Shown: positions 36,822 to 45,169 of the stretch, piece by piece
Layout: every line of letters begins with the position of its first letter
Position numbering within the stretch: position 1 is the stretch's first letter
Origin: Pseudomonas sp. PA27(2017)
GTDB lineage: Bacteria; Pseudomonadota; Gammaproteobacteria; Pseudomonadales; Pseudomonadaceae
Assembly (NCBI RefSeq): GCF_001945445.1
Contig: NZ_MSXW01000015.1
Location: forward strand, 1 to 64,000
Length of the DNA: 64,000 bases
Direction: 5' to 3'
Made by a program: the position numbers and the translations under genes
Notes under the pieces: generated by a model
What the model saw: only the letters and a program-made list of their open reading frames with translations
What the model was told of the DNA's origin: nothing
The model's database searches: none

Positions 36822-38068
36822 GTGTCCGGCCCCTCACTGTAGAAACTGGCCAGCAAGGTGGCCAGAGCCGACGCGATGGCGGCCAATGCCAACACCGCCA
36901 GGTATCCCAGGGAGCCGGCCAAGGCGGTACCGACACCGATCATACCCATGCCGAACACCTGGTTGACACTGAACTGCAGGCTGTAGTCCGTTGCTGGGCT
37001 GTGCGCAGAGGCACGATCCATCATCAGTGTGGCCAGCACGGTCGCTGCCGGGTTGTAGCAAAAGAAGTACAGCCCCACGGCCAGGGTCACACTGGCTATG
37101 TCCACATAACCCAGAACCGGCAGCGCGAGAATGGCCACGCCGGGAATCTGTAACCAGGCTGCTAGGACCATGGCGCGGCGCCTGCCAATACGCTGGATCA
37201 ACAGGCCGCTGCCCAGGGCGGCGGCGATGCCCAGCAGGCAGCCAAACACGTTAACGACCAGGCCGATATTCGGCAGCGACCAGCCCGCATCTACCAGAAT
37301 CGGTGTGAGCAGGGCGTAGCCCAACGCACCGCCGATCGGGTAGACCATCAGTACGCAGAGCCAGTAAAAACTGCGCGGCTGCCTCCAGAACGAGACGCAG
37401 CGAGCGAACAGCAGCCCATAGGTCAGTGCCGGTGTGCGCCGTTGCGGCTCGTCGAACAACAGCAATTGCAGCAGCGAAACGGCCATCACCGCTGCCAGTA
37501 TCCAGGTGCAGCCAGCCCAGCCAAGGAAGGGATAGCACATCAGCAACACGCCAGCACCCAGTAAGGTGCCCAGCAGCCCGCCGGCAATCTGGATGCCATT
37601 GCCGCGGCCTCGGCTGGCCGGCGGCAGAAGGGAGCAAGCCAGGCCATCGGCGGCGATGTCCTGGGTGGCCGAAAGCAGTGCGATCAGTGCACAGAGCAGG
37701 TAGATGTGCTGGAAATCCTCGACCACATCCAGTGTGCCCATGGCGACCAGTACCACCACCATCGAGCCCTGTGTGGCCAGCAACCAGCCCTTGTAGTGGC
37801 TTCGCCGGGCAGCGCCGATGCGATCCACCAGAGGGGCCCATAGGCATTTGAGCGGCCAGATCATGCCGAGCATGTAGATGAGGCTGATTTGCTCCAGAGA
37901 AACACCCTGGCTACGCAGGATCGCCACCAGCGTCACGACGATGAACATCAGGCTCAGCGACTGCGTGGTATACAGACTGGCGAAGAGGGCCCATAAACGC
38001 AGCGGCAATTCATGCTCTGCCGGGCTGGATGGTTTGGCAGCGACGGCGGCAATCGATGAAGACGTCAT
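36818..38068 (-). CDS. fptX: MFS siderophore permease (FptX/RhtX-like)
   Basis: This inner-membrane major-facilitator protein of the AmpG/RhtX/FptX type takes siderophore or ferri-siderophore from periplasm to cytosol. About 12 hydrophobic helices are visible, with the family's LSATQDIAADGLACSLL motif in helix 4 and GRGNGIQIAGGLLGTLLGAG in helix 5. The frame starts at 38086, but ATG 38068 (416 aa) is the more likely start, with GAGG upstream. It lies 79 bases downstream of the receptor gene and overlaps pchI. The island thus keeps both an FptX-type permease and PchHI. Confidence 0.9.
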   Translation of the reverse strand: MTSSSIAAVAAKPSSPAEHELPLRLWALFASLYTTQSLSLMFIVVTLVAILRSQGVSLEQISLIYMLGMIWPLKCLWAPLVDRIGAARRSHYKGWLLATQGSMVVVLVAMGTLDVVEDFQHIYLLCALIALLSATQDIAADGLACSLLPPASRGRGNGIQIAGGLLGTLLGAGVLLMCYPFLGWAGCTWILAAVMAVSLLQLLLFDEPQRRTPALTYGLLFARCVSFWRQPRSFYWLCVLMVYPIGGALGYALLTPILVDAGWSLPNIGLVVNVFGCLLGIAAALGSGLLIQRIGRRRAMVLAAWLQIPGVAILALPVLGYVDIASVTLAVGLYFFCYNPAATVLATLMMDRASAHSPATDYSLQFSVNQVFGMGMIGVGTALAGSLGYLAVLALAAIASALATLLASFYSEGPDT

Positions 38069-38097
38069 TGTGGCTAAAATCCTCAAAAACGAAGGCA

Positions 38098-38120
38098 GGC
38101 GAGCACGTCACATGCTCGCC
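38098..38120 (-). other. hairpin between receptor and permease genes
   Basis: GGCGAGCA and TGCTCGCC form a perfect 8-bp stem with a 7-base loop, followed leftwards by a T-rich stretch after about 10 bases. It may attenuate or stabilise the mRNA downstream of the receptor gene. Confidence 0.45.
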
Positions 38121-38147
38121 CCGAAGTGCGTGGGGGAAACTGGTCGG

Positions 38148-40262
38148 TCAAAACCGATAGGCGTAGCCCATTCCAACGGTACGCCCTCGCGCTGGGGCGC
38201 CATAGGTCACGTCACCCGAGGCTCCTGCGCTGTAAAAACCGTACAGCTCGTAGCGCTGGTTGAGCAGGTTGTCGGCAAATGCGTAAACCTCGGAGCCACC
38301 GATCTCCAGACCTACGCGTAGGCTCAGGTCTTCGTAAGCTGCCAGGTCGAAGCGGTTTTGCGGATCGGCTTCTCGAGCGCCTACGTATTGATAGTCGGCG
38401 CGGGCATTGAATGCCGCCTGGGGCAGGTTGCCGAGCGTCAGGGGCTGGCGGTAGTCGACGCCCAGGGTGCCGTTCCAGCGCGCGGTGTCCGGCACCCGGT
38501 TGCCGGACTGCACTGCACCGGTCGGTGCCTGGGCGTCCGTAGTGATACGTGCATCGATGTAGCTGACAGCCGCCTTGAACGTCAGCATTTCCTGCGGCCG
38601 CCATAGGCCTTCCAGCTCGGCCCCGCGGCTGCGGGTGTCGGCATTCAGCGCCGTGGTGGCGAAGGTATTGGGGTTGTAGGAAAGGATGTGATCGTTGCGG
38701 GTGCGCGTTACATAGAGTGCGCCGTTAAGGGCGAATTGTGCGTCCTGGGTCTCACTCTTGAAGCCAACTTCCAGGCTGTCCAGATTGGCCGCCTTGTATG
38801 CAGCGCTGTCCGCAGGGGAACCGGCATAATCGTTGAAACCGCCGGCCTTGTGGCCGTGGGATACCAGGCCGTAGATGCTGCTGTGCGGCGTAAGTGCGTA
38901 GGTCAAGCCGATACGTCCGGTGCTGTAGTTTTCGTTATGACGATGGGCATCCGTTACTGTGGAACCAGGTGCATTGTATTCGCCCTTGTAGGTTTTCCGT
39001 TCCCAGGTATGCCGCAGGCCGGTAGTCAGCTTGAGGCTCTCGGTGAGTGGCAGAGTCGCCTCGCCGTAGGCGGCGTAACGATTGCTAGTGAAGTCACGGT
39101 ACTTGGCCGAAGCACTACCGAAGGTATTGCTCGGCGTGTCGTAGCTGCGCTCGTTGCGAGAAGCCATTAAGCCTGCCTGCCAATCAATAGCGGAACCAGC
39201 GGCCGACGCCAGATTGAAGTCCTGGCTATAGGTCCTCTCCACCGATTCGTCGACATTCCAGAACACCGAAGGTGAACCGTAAAGTGCCTCGTAAAGGCGG
39301 TTGTCATAGACGACCAGGCCGCTGAAGTCGGTTTTGGTCGTCGCTGTGGTGGAGGTCAAGCGCATGGCGTCGAAGTCGTGCTCGACACGCAGTGAATAGC
39401 GCTCGGTGGATTTTTCGTTGTCGTCGAACAGCCCCTCCGGCACATCCAGCGAGGGGGCACTGCCGTAAGGTCTCAGCATCAGGTTGTTGAAGCGCTTATC
39501 TGCATCGTTGCGCTCAGCCGTGAGCAGCGCACGGGTCGACTCATTGATATCCCACAGCAGGCTGCCCCGCACGGCCTGGTCACGAGGCTCGCTAACCGGA
39601 TGGCCGCTGTTGCTGTTGTCGATCCACGAGTCTTCGCCACTGTTGCGCAGGGCGATACGCGCGCTGAGTTGTTCGCTAAGTGCACCGCCGATGGCACCTT
39701 CCTGTAGAAAGCGACCCTTTTCAGCGATTTCTGCCCGCACATAACCCTCGGTTTCGCGAGTGGGTTTGCGTGTGATGACATTGATCAGACCGGCAGCCCC
39801 CGAGGCGCTGGATGAGGTGCCCTGTACCCCTTTGAGCACTTCGACCCTCTCCACATCCAGGGTGCCTAGGGAAAGGTTGCGGGTAGAGAGGTCGATACCA
39901 TCCAGGCTCATACCCACGGAGCTGTCGTCCATGCTCATCTGGTACAGCGAGCCGACACCGCGAATCATGATGTTGTAGTCATTGGGGCCACCGGAGGAAT
40001 ACACGCTCACACCGGGTGTGCTCCGCAGCGTTTCTGCGAGATTGTCTTGACGCCGGGCCTGTAACTCCTTGCCCTCGATAGCCGTTACAGCATAGGGCTT
40101 TTCCTTGTATGGCGTGCTCGTCGCATCCGCATTGATAAGAGTCAGGGGCAATTCTCGTGGGTCATCTGCAGCACTGGCCTGTATGCAGGCTAGCGACAGC
40201 GCCAGAGACAGGGTGGTGCGGGGCCAGACCTTGGCGTGCGAGTGGAAAGAGGGGGGCGTCAT
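38148..40262 (-). CDS. TonB-dependent siderophore receptor, FyuA-like
   Basis: This outer-membrane gated barrel imports the ferri-siderophore. A signal peptide (TTLSLALSLACIQASAAD) precedes the plug domain (ETLRSTPGVSVYSSGG, IMIRGVG, VERVEVLKGVQGTSSSASG, INVITRKP) and a 22-strand-type barrel ending in aromatic YRF. No N-terminal signalling domain is present, so the receptor itself does not control a sigma factor. The ends (YAFADNLLNQRYELYGFY and GRTVGMGYAYRF) look more like the yersiniabactin receptor FyuA than the pyochelin receptor FptA. That is judged by eye. It is first in the transport operon, just below a Fur box and divergent from the AraC regulator. Confidence 0.9.
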   Translation of the reverse strand: MTPPSFHSHAKVWPRTTLSLALSLACIQASAADDPRELPLTLINADATSTPYKEKPYAVTAIEGKELQARRQDNLAETLRSTPGVSVYSSGGPNDYNIMIRGVGSLYQMSMDDSSVGMSLDGIDLSTRNLSLGTLDVERVEVLKGVQGTSSSASGAAGLINVITRKPTRETEGYVRAEIAEKGRFLQEGAIGGALSEQLSARIALRNSGEDSWIDNSNSGHPVSEPRDQAVRGSLLWDINESTRALLTAERNDADKRFNNLMLRPYGSAPSLDVPEGLFDDNEKSTERYSLRVEHDFDAMRLTSTTATTKTDFSGLVVYDNRLYEALYGSPSVFWNVDESVERTYSQDFNLASAAGSAIDWQAGLMASRNERSYDTPSNTFGSASAKYRDFTSNRYAAYGEATLPLTESLKLTTGLRHTWERKTYKGEYNAPGSTVTDAHRHNENYSTGRIGLTYALTPHSSIYGLVSHGHKAGGFNDYAGSPADSAAYKAANLDSLEVGFKSETQDAQFALNGALYVTRTRNDHILSYNPNTFATTALNADTRSRGAELEGLWRPQEMLTFKAAVSYIDARITTDAQAPTGAVQSGNRVPDTARWNGTLGVDYRQPLTLGNLPQAAFNARADYQYVGAREADPQNRFDLAAYEDLSLRVGLEIGGSEVYAFADNLLNQRYELYGFYSAGASGDVTYGAPARGRTVGMGYAYRF

Positions 40263-40301
40263 GGGAATCCTTGAAGATGAGAACCAGGCAGGTTCTCAAA
40301 T

Positions 40302-40320
40302 GATAATGCATTGCATTATC
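40302..40320. promoter_or_regulatory. Fur box between receptor and regulator
   Basis: GATAATGCATTGCATTATC is a near-perfect palindrome in the 106-bp divergent promoter region and matches the Fur consensus at 14 of 19 positions. It can repress both the transport operon (left) and the AraC-type regulator (right). Confidence 0.85.
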
Positions 40321-40368
40321 CTGTCTGCCCGTATCCAATCTGCTTACACCCTGATCGGAGCTATAACA

Positions 40369-41325
40369 ATGTCTGAATCACAAGCGGCAGTCGCCATGTC
40401 CGATGTGATCACCAACGCCCTGCCACTGCGCTTTGCTGAAACGGAAAACTGCCAGATCAGATCGGTACAGCTTCAGACTGGCGTCGAATTGGTCAGTTGG
40501 TGTGGGCATTTTCAGGAAACGGTTGAAATGGAGTTGAGGGACGATACGGATCGTATCCACTTCAGCTTCAACAACCGACTGGATGGGCGTGCTGCCTGTC
40601 GATTCGACATGGAGGGAAACGAGCGCGAATACCGTGTGGAGGAGGGAAGTGGCAATATCAGCTTCGGCCAGGGGCGTACGGGTAGATACCTTCAACAGGG
40701 GCACTTGCATAACGTTACGGTCATGGTCAGGCCGGATATCGTTAACAGCTGGCTGGAGCCGGACGACAAGGTATTTTGCAAGTTGCTGCAGCGCGGTAGC
40801 TGCTATGTCGGGGGACACCGCAGCGGTGAGTTACGCGCTACCGCACAAACCATCGAGCAGGCCATGAACAGTGCCACGCCTGGGGCTATACGTCATCATC
40901 TCTGGTTGCAAGGACAGGCGATGACCATGGTGAGCCTGTTTCTGGAGGCACATCGCGCCAGATTCGGAGCGCCTGTCGACAGAGAAAAGAAGCTTTTACT
41001 GGCAGCCCGAGACATTCTGCTTTCTGACCTATCAAAAGCCCCCAGTCTGTCTTACATAGCAAGTGAGGCGGGCATGAGTGCATCGCGGCTGGAACGCGGC
41101 TTTCGTCAGTTCTTTGGGACCAGCGTGTATGGCCTTTTCCAACGTGAGCGCATGCATGTGGCCCGGTTGCGTCTGTATCGTGACGAAGCACCGGTTACCC
41201 AGGTCGCTCTCGATCTTGGTTACAGTAATATCAGCCACTTTGCAGCCGCGTTCAAAAAGCAATTTGGGCTGAATCCATCCGCATTCAAGCAAACGGCCCG
41301 CAGCGGTAATATCGGTCGCCCTTAG
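40369..41325 (+). CDS. pchR: AraC-family regulator, PchR-like
   Basis: PchR-type regulators bind their ferri-siderophore and then activate synthesis and uptake genes. The 318-aa product has an N-terminal ligand-binding half (FSFNNRLDGRAACRFDMEG) and a C-terminal AraC double helix-turn-helix (PSLSYIASEAGMSASRLERG; VTQVALDLGYSNISHFAAAF). ATG 40369 has GGAG eight bases upstream. The frame is open from 40105, but that part runs through the receptor gene on the other strand. It is divergent from the receptor with a Fur box between, as in pchR/fptA regions. Its inducer is probably the island's own product. Confidence 0.9.
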   Translation: MSESQAAVAMSDVITNALPLRFAETENCQIRSVQLQTGVELVSWCGHFQETVEMELRDDTDRIHFSFNNRLDGRAACRFDMEGNEREYRVEEGSGNISFGQGRTGRYLQQGHLHNVTVMVRPDIVNSWLEPDDKVFCKLLQRGSCYVGGHRSGELRATAQTIEQAMNSATPGAIRHHLWLQGQAMTMVSLFLEAHRARFGAPVDREKKLLLAARDILLSDLSKAPSLSYIASEAGMSASRLERGFRQFFGTSVYGLFQRERMHVARLRLYRDEAPVTQVALDLGYSNISHFAAAFKKQFGLNPSAFKQTARSGNIGRP

Positions 41326-41500
41326 CCTACAACTCATCTCATTGTGAGAGTGCGTCTGATCAATTCGGGGGAGGCGAGCTGGACGCTATCTGGCTCTATA
41401 TTACCGTCCTGCTTTCTCAGGGTTAGGCTCCCCGTATCAAGCTCTTTATAGCGGCCTTCGCTTTGAGACGATCAATGCGGTGCAGGGCTAGGTTTTGCTT

Positions 41501-41521
41501 TAGGGGTATGTTTAGGGGTTC
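41501..41521 (+). repeat. possible integrase arm site, right copy
   Basis: This segment matches 7924-7944 at 17 of 21 positions in the same orientation and lies 53 bases inside the right attachment site. The 335-bp gap it sits in (41326-41659) contains no gene. Confidence 0.45.
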
Positions 41522-41573
41522 GCGTAGAAGATATTTCAGCGGGCTTCCCGGCTTTGTTGGTCTGCAGGGATAT

Positions 41574-41599
41574 GTTCGACACCGGCTCGGGCACCATTT
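41574..41599 (+). repeat. right attachment site (attR), decayed tRNA-Leu 3' end
   Basis: The sequence repeats the T-arm, acceptor strand and CCA of tRNA-Leu plus the following TTT, with two substitutions and one missing G compared with 7787-7813. It is in the same orientation as the tRNA, 60 bases before the acetyltransferase gene, where core-type genes resume. No other part of a tRNA is present, so it is not a tRNA gene. Confidence 0.75.
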
Positions 41600-41659
41600 C
41601 CAGCGTCGGCCCGTGCTAAGCCCTCGCGTCCTTCCACTCGTTCCCCTCGGGCGTGAAGC

Positions 41660-42229
41660 ATGGACGGCACACTCGCTACGTTTCCCGAATTCTCCTTCGC
41701 CAATGGCCGATTACGGCGTATTCGCCCCGACGATATCGGTCAGATCTATGCCGGCCTGTCTCACCCGCAGGTGATCGCTCATTACGGCGTTTCCTATGCC
41801 AGCCTGGCCGCTACCCGCGAGCAGATGCACTGGTACGAGCAATTGCTCGAAGACGATATGGGAATCTGGTGGGCTCTGGCGGATGACGACGATGCACTGA
41901 TCGGCGCCTGCGGCTTCAATGATCGCAATCACCAGCATCGTCGCGTCGAAATGGGGTACTGGTTACTGCCGCAGCACTGGCAACGTGGCCTGATGGGGCA
42001 GGCGTTGCCGGCAATCCTCAGGCATGCATTCCAGGCCATGGGCGTGCACCGCATCCATCTCGATATCGAGCCCGACAACATCGCCAGCTGGCGACTGGCC
42101 GAGAAGCTCGGGTTCAGCCGCGACGGCACCTTGCGCGACGTCGAGTTCAAGGATGGCCGATATCTCAGCCTTCATCAGTACAGCTTGCTCGCTACCGACC
42201 AGGCCGCCCGCGCACTGCTCGGGGACTGA
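41660..42229 (+). CDS. GNAT acetyltransferase, RimJ/RimL type
   Basis: An acetyl-CoA-dependent N-acetyltransferase of the RimJ/RimL subgroup (189 aa), which acetylates ribosomal-protein N-termini or small amines. Features are LRRIRPDDIGQIYAGLSHP at the start, the central strand RVEMGYWLLPQHWQRGLMGQ with the acetyl-CoA loop, and HRIHLDIEPDNIASWRLAEK followed by GFSRDGTLRD. This is the first gene right of the island and was probably the original neighbour of tRNA-Leu. The substrate cannot be told. Confidence 0.9.
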   Translation: MDGTLATFPEFSFANGRLRRIRPDDIGQIYAGLSHPQVIAHYGVSYASLAATREQMHWYEQLLEDDMGIWWALADDDDALIGACGFNDRNHQHRRVEMGYWLLPQHWQRGLMGQALPAILRHAFQAMGVHRIHLDIEPDNIASWRLAEKLGFSRDGTLRDVEFKDGRYLSLHQYSLLATDQAARALLGD

Positions 42230-42248
42230 GCAGCGCCGATCGTGAAGG

Positions 42249-42272
42249 CTGGCCGTCGGCGATGACGGCCAG
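42249..42272. terminator. hairpin between convergent genes
   Basis: CTGGCCGTC and GACGGCCAG form a 9-bp stem with a six-base loop in the 52-bp gap between the convergent acetyltransferase and porin genes. There is no strong T-run. Confidence 0.5.
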
Positions 42273-42281
42273 TGCGTGGCG

Positions 42282-43070
42282 TCAGAAGTGCGCCTTGACC
42301 AGCAGGCTGATGGCGCTCTGGTTGGTGCCACCGAGCACGTCATCACCGAGCGGGCTGTCGTTGTCGATGCCGTACTTGTGCTTCCAGTAGTCGTATTCGA
42401 CGCCTACGTAGAATTTCTGCCCCCAACCCATGGCCTTGGCCAGGTCATATTTGATCTGCGGGTTGATGTGCAGGTTGGCGTGGTAGCTGTCGTCGTTGTC
42501 CACCACCCAGTCGATGAAGCCGTCGATCACCAGGTCGGAGCGGCCGACCGGGATGGTATAGCTCCACACTGGAGTGATCTGCCACACGTTGCGGCCGTCG
42601 CGCTTGCCGTCCGGGCGGCGCAGGTAAGTGTTGAGCTGGAAGTAGTCGAAGCCGGGTATGGCCAGATCCACTGCCGGGCCCAGCAGGTAGGCGTCGACAT
42701 CGTCCTCGCCGAATTCGTAGGTGGCGGACAGCAGCACATCCTTGACCGGCCCGAACGACAGGTCGGCACCGCTGAGTTTGCCGAATGACAAGCGCGGGCT
42801 GATTTCACCGTAGAAGGTGTGGCCGTCACCGGCACCGTTGGTGGCGTCGGTGTTGTACTTGATGCCGTCGACGAACAGGAACAGGTCACCGAAGCTCCAG
42901 CCGCTGGCGTGCTCGAAGGTCAGCGTCTGCTGGCGTGGCGGATCGATCTTGAAGTCGATGCCGTTGAGGTAGGTCAGGCTGTTGTCCTGCCACAGCAGGA
43001 GATCGGCCATGGCCTGGGCAGGCGCCAGCAGGCTGCCCGCCAGCAACAGGGAGGTTGCGGTGTGTTTCAT
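42282..43070 (-). CDS. Tsx-like outer-membrane nucleoside channel
   Basis: The product (262 aa) starts with a signal peptide (LLLAGSLLAPAQAMA) and then alternates short beta strands ending in the aromatic residue typical of porins (LLVKAHF). The overall pattern (LLLWQDNSLTYLNG, then YGEISPRLSFGKL, then GVEYDYWKHKYG) fits the nucleoside-specific channel/OmpK family (PF03502). The frame is open to 43181, but ATG 43070 begins the signal peptide. It stands alone; the substrate may be nucleosides or another solute. Confidence 0.85.
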   Translation of the reverse strand: MKHTATSLLLAGSLLAPAQAMADLLLWQDNSLTYLNGIDFKIDPPRQQTLTFEHASGWSFGDLFLFVDGIKYNTDATNGAGDGHTFYGEISPRLSFGKLSGADLSFGPVKDVLLSATYEFGEDDVDAYLLGPAVDLAIPGFDYFQLNTYLRRPDGKRDGRNVWQITPVWSYTIPVGRSDLVIDGFIDWVVDNDDSYHANLHINPQIKYDLAKAMGWGQKFYVGVEYDYWKHKYGIDNDSPLGDDVLGGTNQSAISLLVKAHF

Positions 43071-43317
43071 CGAGAGGTGTTCCGGCAAGTGTTGAATAGT
43101 CGCTACGCAGCGCCGCTGCGCAAAGCCGCCCTGGCTATCCGAGGCGTTGGCGCGGGCAGGCGAGGGCTCTGCAATGGCCATCCCGGCTGCGCGCGGCGCG
43201 GGAGTTTACAGGATTTGCCGGTATCCGATACGGCGCCTCTCGGCCTGGCCGCAGAAACAGCTGCGCCGCTGCCCCTTGAAGGGGAAGCGGCGCAGGTTGA
43301 ATGGTATTCGGGGCGGA

Positions 43318-43569
43318 TCAGACGTCGAGTTGCTTGGCCGTCTCGACGCCGGATGAGCTGAGTTTGATGGGGTAGTGGATGGACAGCTCGCCGCCCGATT
43401 CGGAAAGGTTGCCATCGTGGATCAGGCCGCCTTTGTGAAGGTGCCTCAGCACGTCCACGACCGCGTACTCGCCGCGGAAATTGTCCAGCACCTCTTTGCC
43501 CAGGCCTGCCGGATGCGCGTGCAGCAGACGAGTGAGAACTTCTTTCTTCAGGTCATTGTCGATGGACAT
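43318..43569 (-). CDS. hypothetical protein, 83 aa
   Basis: GCGAGG precedes ATG 43569. The product is helical at the N-terminus (DNDLKKEVLTRLLHAHPAG), then VVDVLRHLHKGGLIHDGNL and a final strand pair, a layout compatible with a small winged-helix fold. I recognise no named family. It is monocistronic and divergent from galU. Confidence 0.7.
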   Translation of the reverse strand: MSIDNDLKKEVLTRLLHAHPAGLGKEVLDNFRGEYAVVDVLRHLHKGGLIHDGNLSESGGELSIHYPIKLSSSGVETAKQLDV

Positions 43570-43716
43570 GCGAACCTCGCGTTGCGGTGGGTTTCACCTG
43601 TTGTGACTGCCCGCTGCCGCAAACGTTTGAGCTGTTTGCATTGCTCCCGTTGTAAGCCTTGCGCGTCCTGCTAGACTGCTGCGGCGTCGATAACCCTCTC
43701 TCATTCAGGGACTTCC

Positions 43717-44553
43717 ATGATCAAAAAATGCTTGTTTCCTGCCGCTGGCTACGGCACTCGTTTTCTCCCGGCAACCAAGGCCATGCCCAAGGAAATGCTG
43801 CCAATCGTGAACAAGCCGTTGATCCAATACGGTGTGGAGGAAGCGCTGTCCGCCGGCCTTACCGAAATCGCCATGGTGACCGGTCGTGGCAAGCGTTCGC
43901 TGGAAGATCATTTCGACATCAGTTACGAGCTGGAAGAGCAGATCCGCAACACCGACAAGGAAAAGTACCTGGTCGGTATCCGTCGCCTGATCGACAACTG
44001 CACCTTTTCCTACACCCGCCAGGTGGAAATGAAAGGCCTGGGCCACGCCATTCTCAGCGGCCGTCCGTTGATCGGTGACGAGCCGTTCGCCGTTGTCCTG
44101 GCCGATGATCTGTGCCTGAACCTGGAAGGCGACAGCGTGCTGACCCAGATGGTCAAGCTGTACAACCAGTTCCGCTGCTCGATCGTGGCGGTGCAGGAAG
44201 TGCCGATGGACGAGATCCACAAGTACGGCGTGATTGCCGGCGAGATGATCCGCGACGACATCTTCCGCGTGAACAGCATGGTCGAGAAGCCCAAGGCCGA
44301 AGATGCGCCGTCCAACCTGGCGATCATCGGCCGCTACATCCTGACCCCGGACATCTTCGAGTTGATCGAGAAGACCGAGCCGGGCAAAGGTGGTGAGATC
44401 CAGATCACCGACGCGCTGATGAAGCAGGCCCAGGACGGTTGTGTGCTGGCTTACAAATTCAAGGGCCAGCGCTTCGATTGCGGTGGCGCCGAGGGTTACA
44501 TCGAGGCGACCAACTTCTGCTTCGAGAATCTGTACAAGACCGGTAAAGGCTGA
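43717..44553 (+). CDS. galU: UTP--glucose-1-phosphate uridylyltransferase
   Basis: GalU makes UDP-glucose in the cytosol for LPS core, exopolysaccharide and other glycans. The nucleotidyltransferase motif ([17 protein letters not shown]), the uridine/sugar region ([20 protein letters not shown]) and the metal-binding VVLADDL are all in place. The 278-aa length is normal. A terminator follows, so it appears to be a single-gene unit. Confidence 0.97.
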   Translation: MIKKCLFPAAGYGTRFLPATKAMPKEMLPIVNKPLIQYGVEEALSAGLTEIAMVTGRGKRSLEDHFDISYELEEQIRNTDKEKYLVGIRRLIDNCTFSYTRQVEMKGLGHAILSGRPLIGDEPFAVVLADDLCLNLEGDSVLTQMVKLYNQFRCSIVAVQEVPMDEIHKYGVIAGEMIRDDIFRVNSMVEKPKAEDAPSNLAIIGRYILTPDIFELIEKTEPGKGGEIQITDALMKQAQDGCVLAYKFKGQRFDCGGAEGYIEATNFCFENLYKTGKG

Positions 44554-44575
44554 GCCTCGCCAGCCTCATGCTTGG

Positions 44576-44602
44576 AAAAACCGCCTTCGGGCGGTTTTTT
44601 TA
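44576..44602 (+). terminator. galU terminator
   Basis: AAAAACCGCC-TTC-GGGCGGTTTTTTT is a compact GC stem with a T-tail, 23 bases after galU. It can also serve the convergent VOC gene. Confidence 0.92.
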
Positions 44603-44629
44603 TGCCTGCCGTATTTAACCAGGGCCAGT

Positions 44630-45052
44630 TCAGCTGGCGTTGATCGGCGTCGCACCGGGGCCAAGCGGCTGGCCATAGCTGAACTCGACCTGATGGCCTG
44701 CCGGATCGTGGACGCCGCAGTAATAGCCAACCGGGTAAGGCTCGTCGCGTTGCGCCCAGAGCAGGCATCCGGCGGCTTCGGCCTTGGCGACCACCGCGTC
44801 GACCTCATCACGGCTCTGCAGGGCAAAGCCGAAGTGGCTGTAATCGCCAGGCGCCAATCGGCGAGGCTCGCCACCGGGCATGATGACGAAGATGAATTCG
44901 CTCTCACGTCCCGGCTCGGCCATCCACACGATCTGCGAACCCTTGCCAGGGCGGCGGTGGATGACCCGCATGCCGCAGAAATCTTCGTAGAAGCTGATGC
45001 AGGCCTGCAGGTCCGGTACGTGCAGGGCAAGATGGGTGAGAATCGGGCGCAT
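44630..45052 (-). CDS. VOC family protein (glyoxalase/lactoylglutathione-lyase-like)
   Basis: A single-domain 140-aa vicinal-oxygen-chelate protein. Likely metal ligands are His in [10 protein letters not shown], His in DYSHFGFAL and Glu in [12 protein letters not shown] 45052 with GAGGAGG upstream is the start; the frame is open further upstream but there opposes the gor gene. It is divergent from glutathione reductase, which suggests a thiol-linked detoxification role, but the substrate is unknown. Confidence 0.85.
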   Translation of the reverse strand: MRPILTHLALHVPDLQACISFYEDFCGMRVIHRRPGKGSQIVWMAEPGRESEFIFVIMPGGEPRRLAPGDYSHFGFALQSRDEVDAVVAKAEAAGCLLWAQRDEPYPVGYYCGVHDPAGHQVEFSYGQPLGPGATPINAS

Positions 45053-45169
45053 GGTCTGGTTCCTCCTCTCGGCTCTAGACCCAAGGTGGCGGTGACAAGT
45101 TTGCCCCATGTGCCAGGCGGGCAGGGCGCTGCGTTTACGGTATGCTCTGCGTCTGTTCAGGAGGCTTCT

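Noticed and set aside
9108..41325. Calling the cluster pyochelin or yersiniabactin
   Set aside because: There are three Cy modules instead of two, extra MTs, a P450 and two reductases, and no polyketide module, so neither name fits.
41574..41599. Second tRNA-Leu gene
   Set aside because: Only the T-arm and acceptor end are present, with a base missing; no D-arm or anticodon arm precedes it, so it is an attachment-site copy.
44441..45169. Long N-terminal extension of the glutathione reductase frame
   Set aside because: It runs through galU and antisense to the VOC gene; the true start has AGGAGG at 45159-45164.
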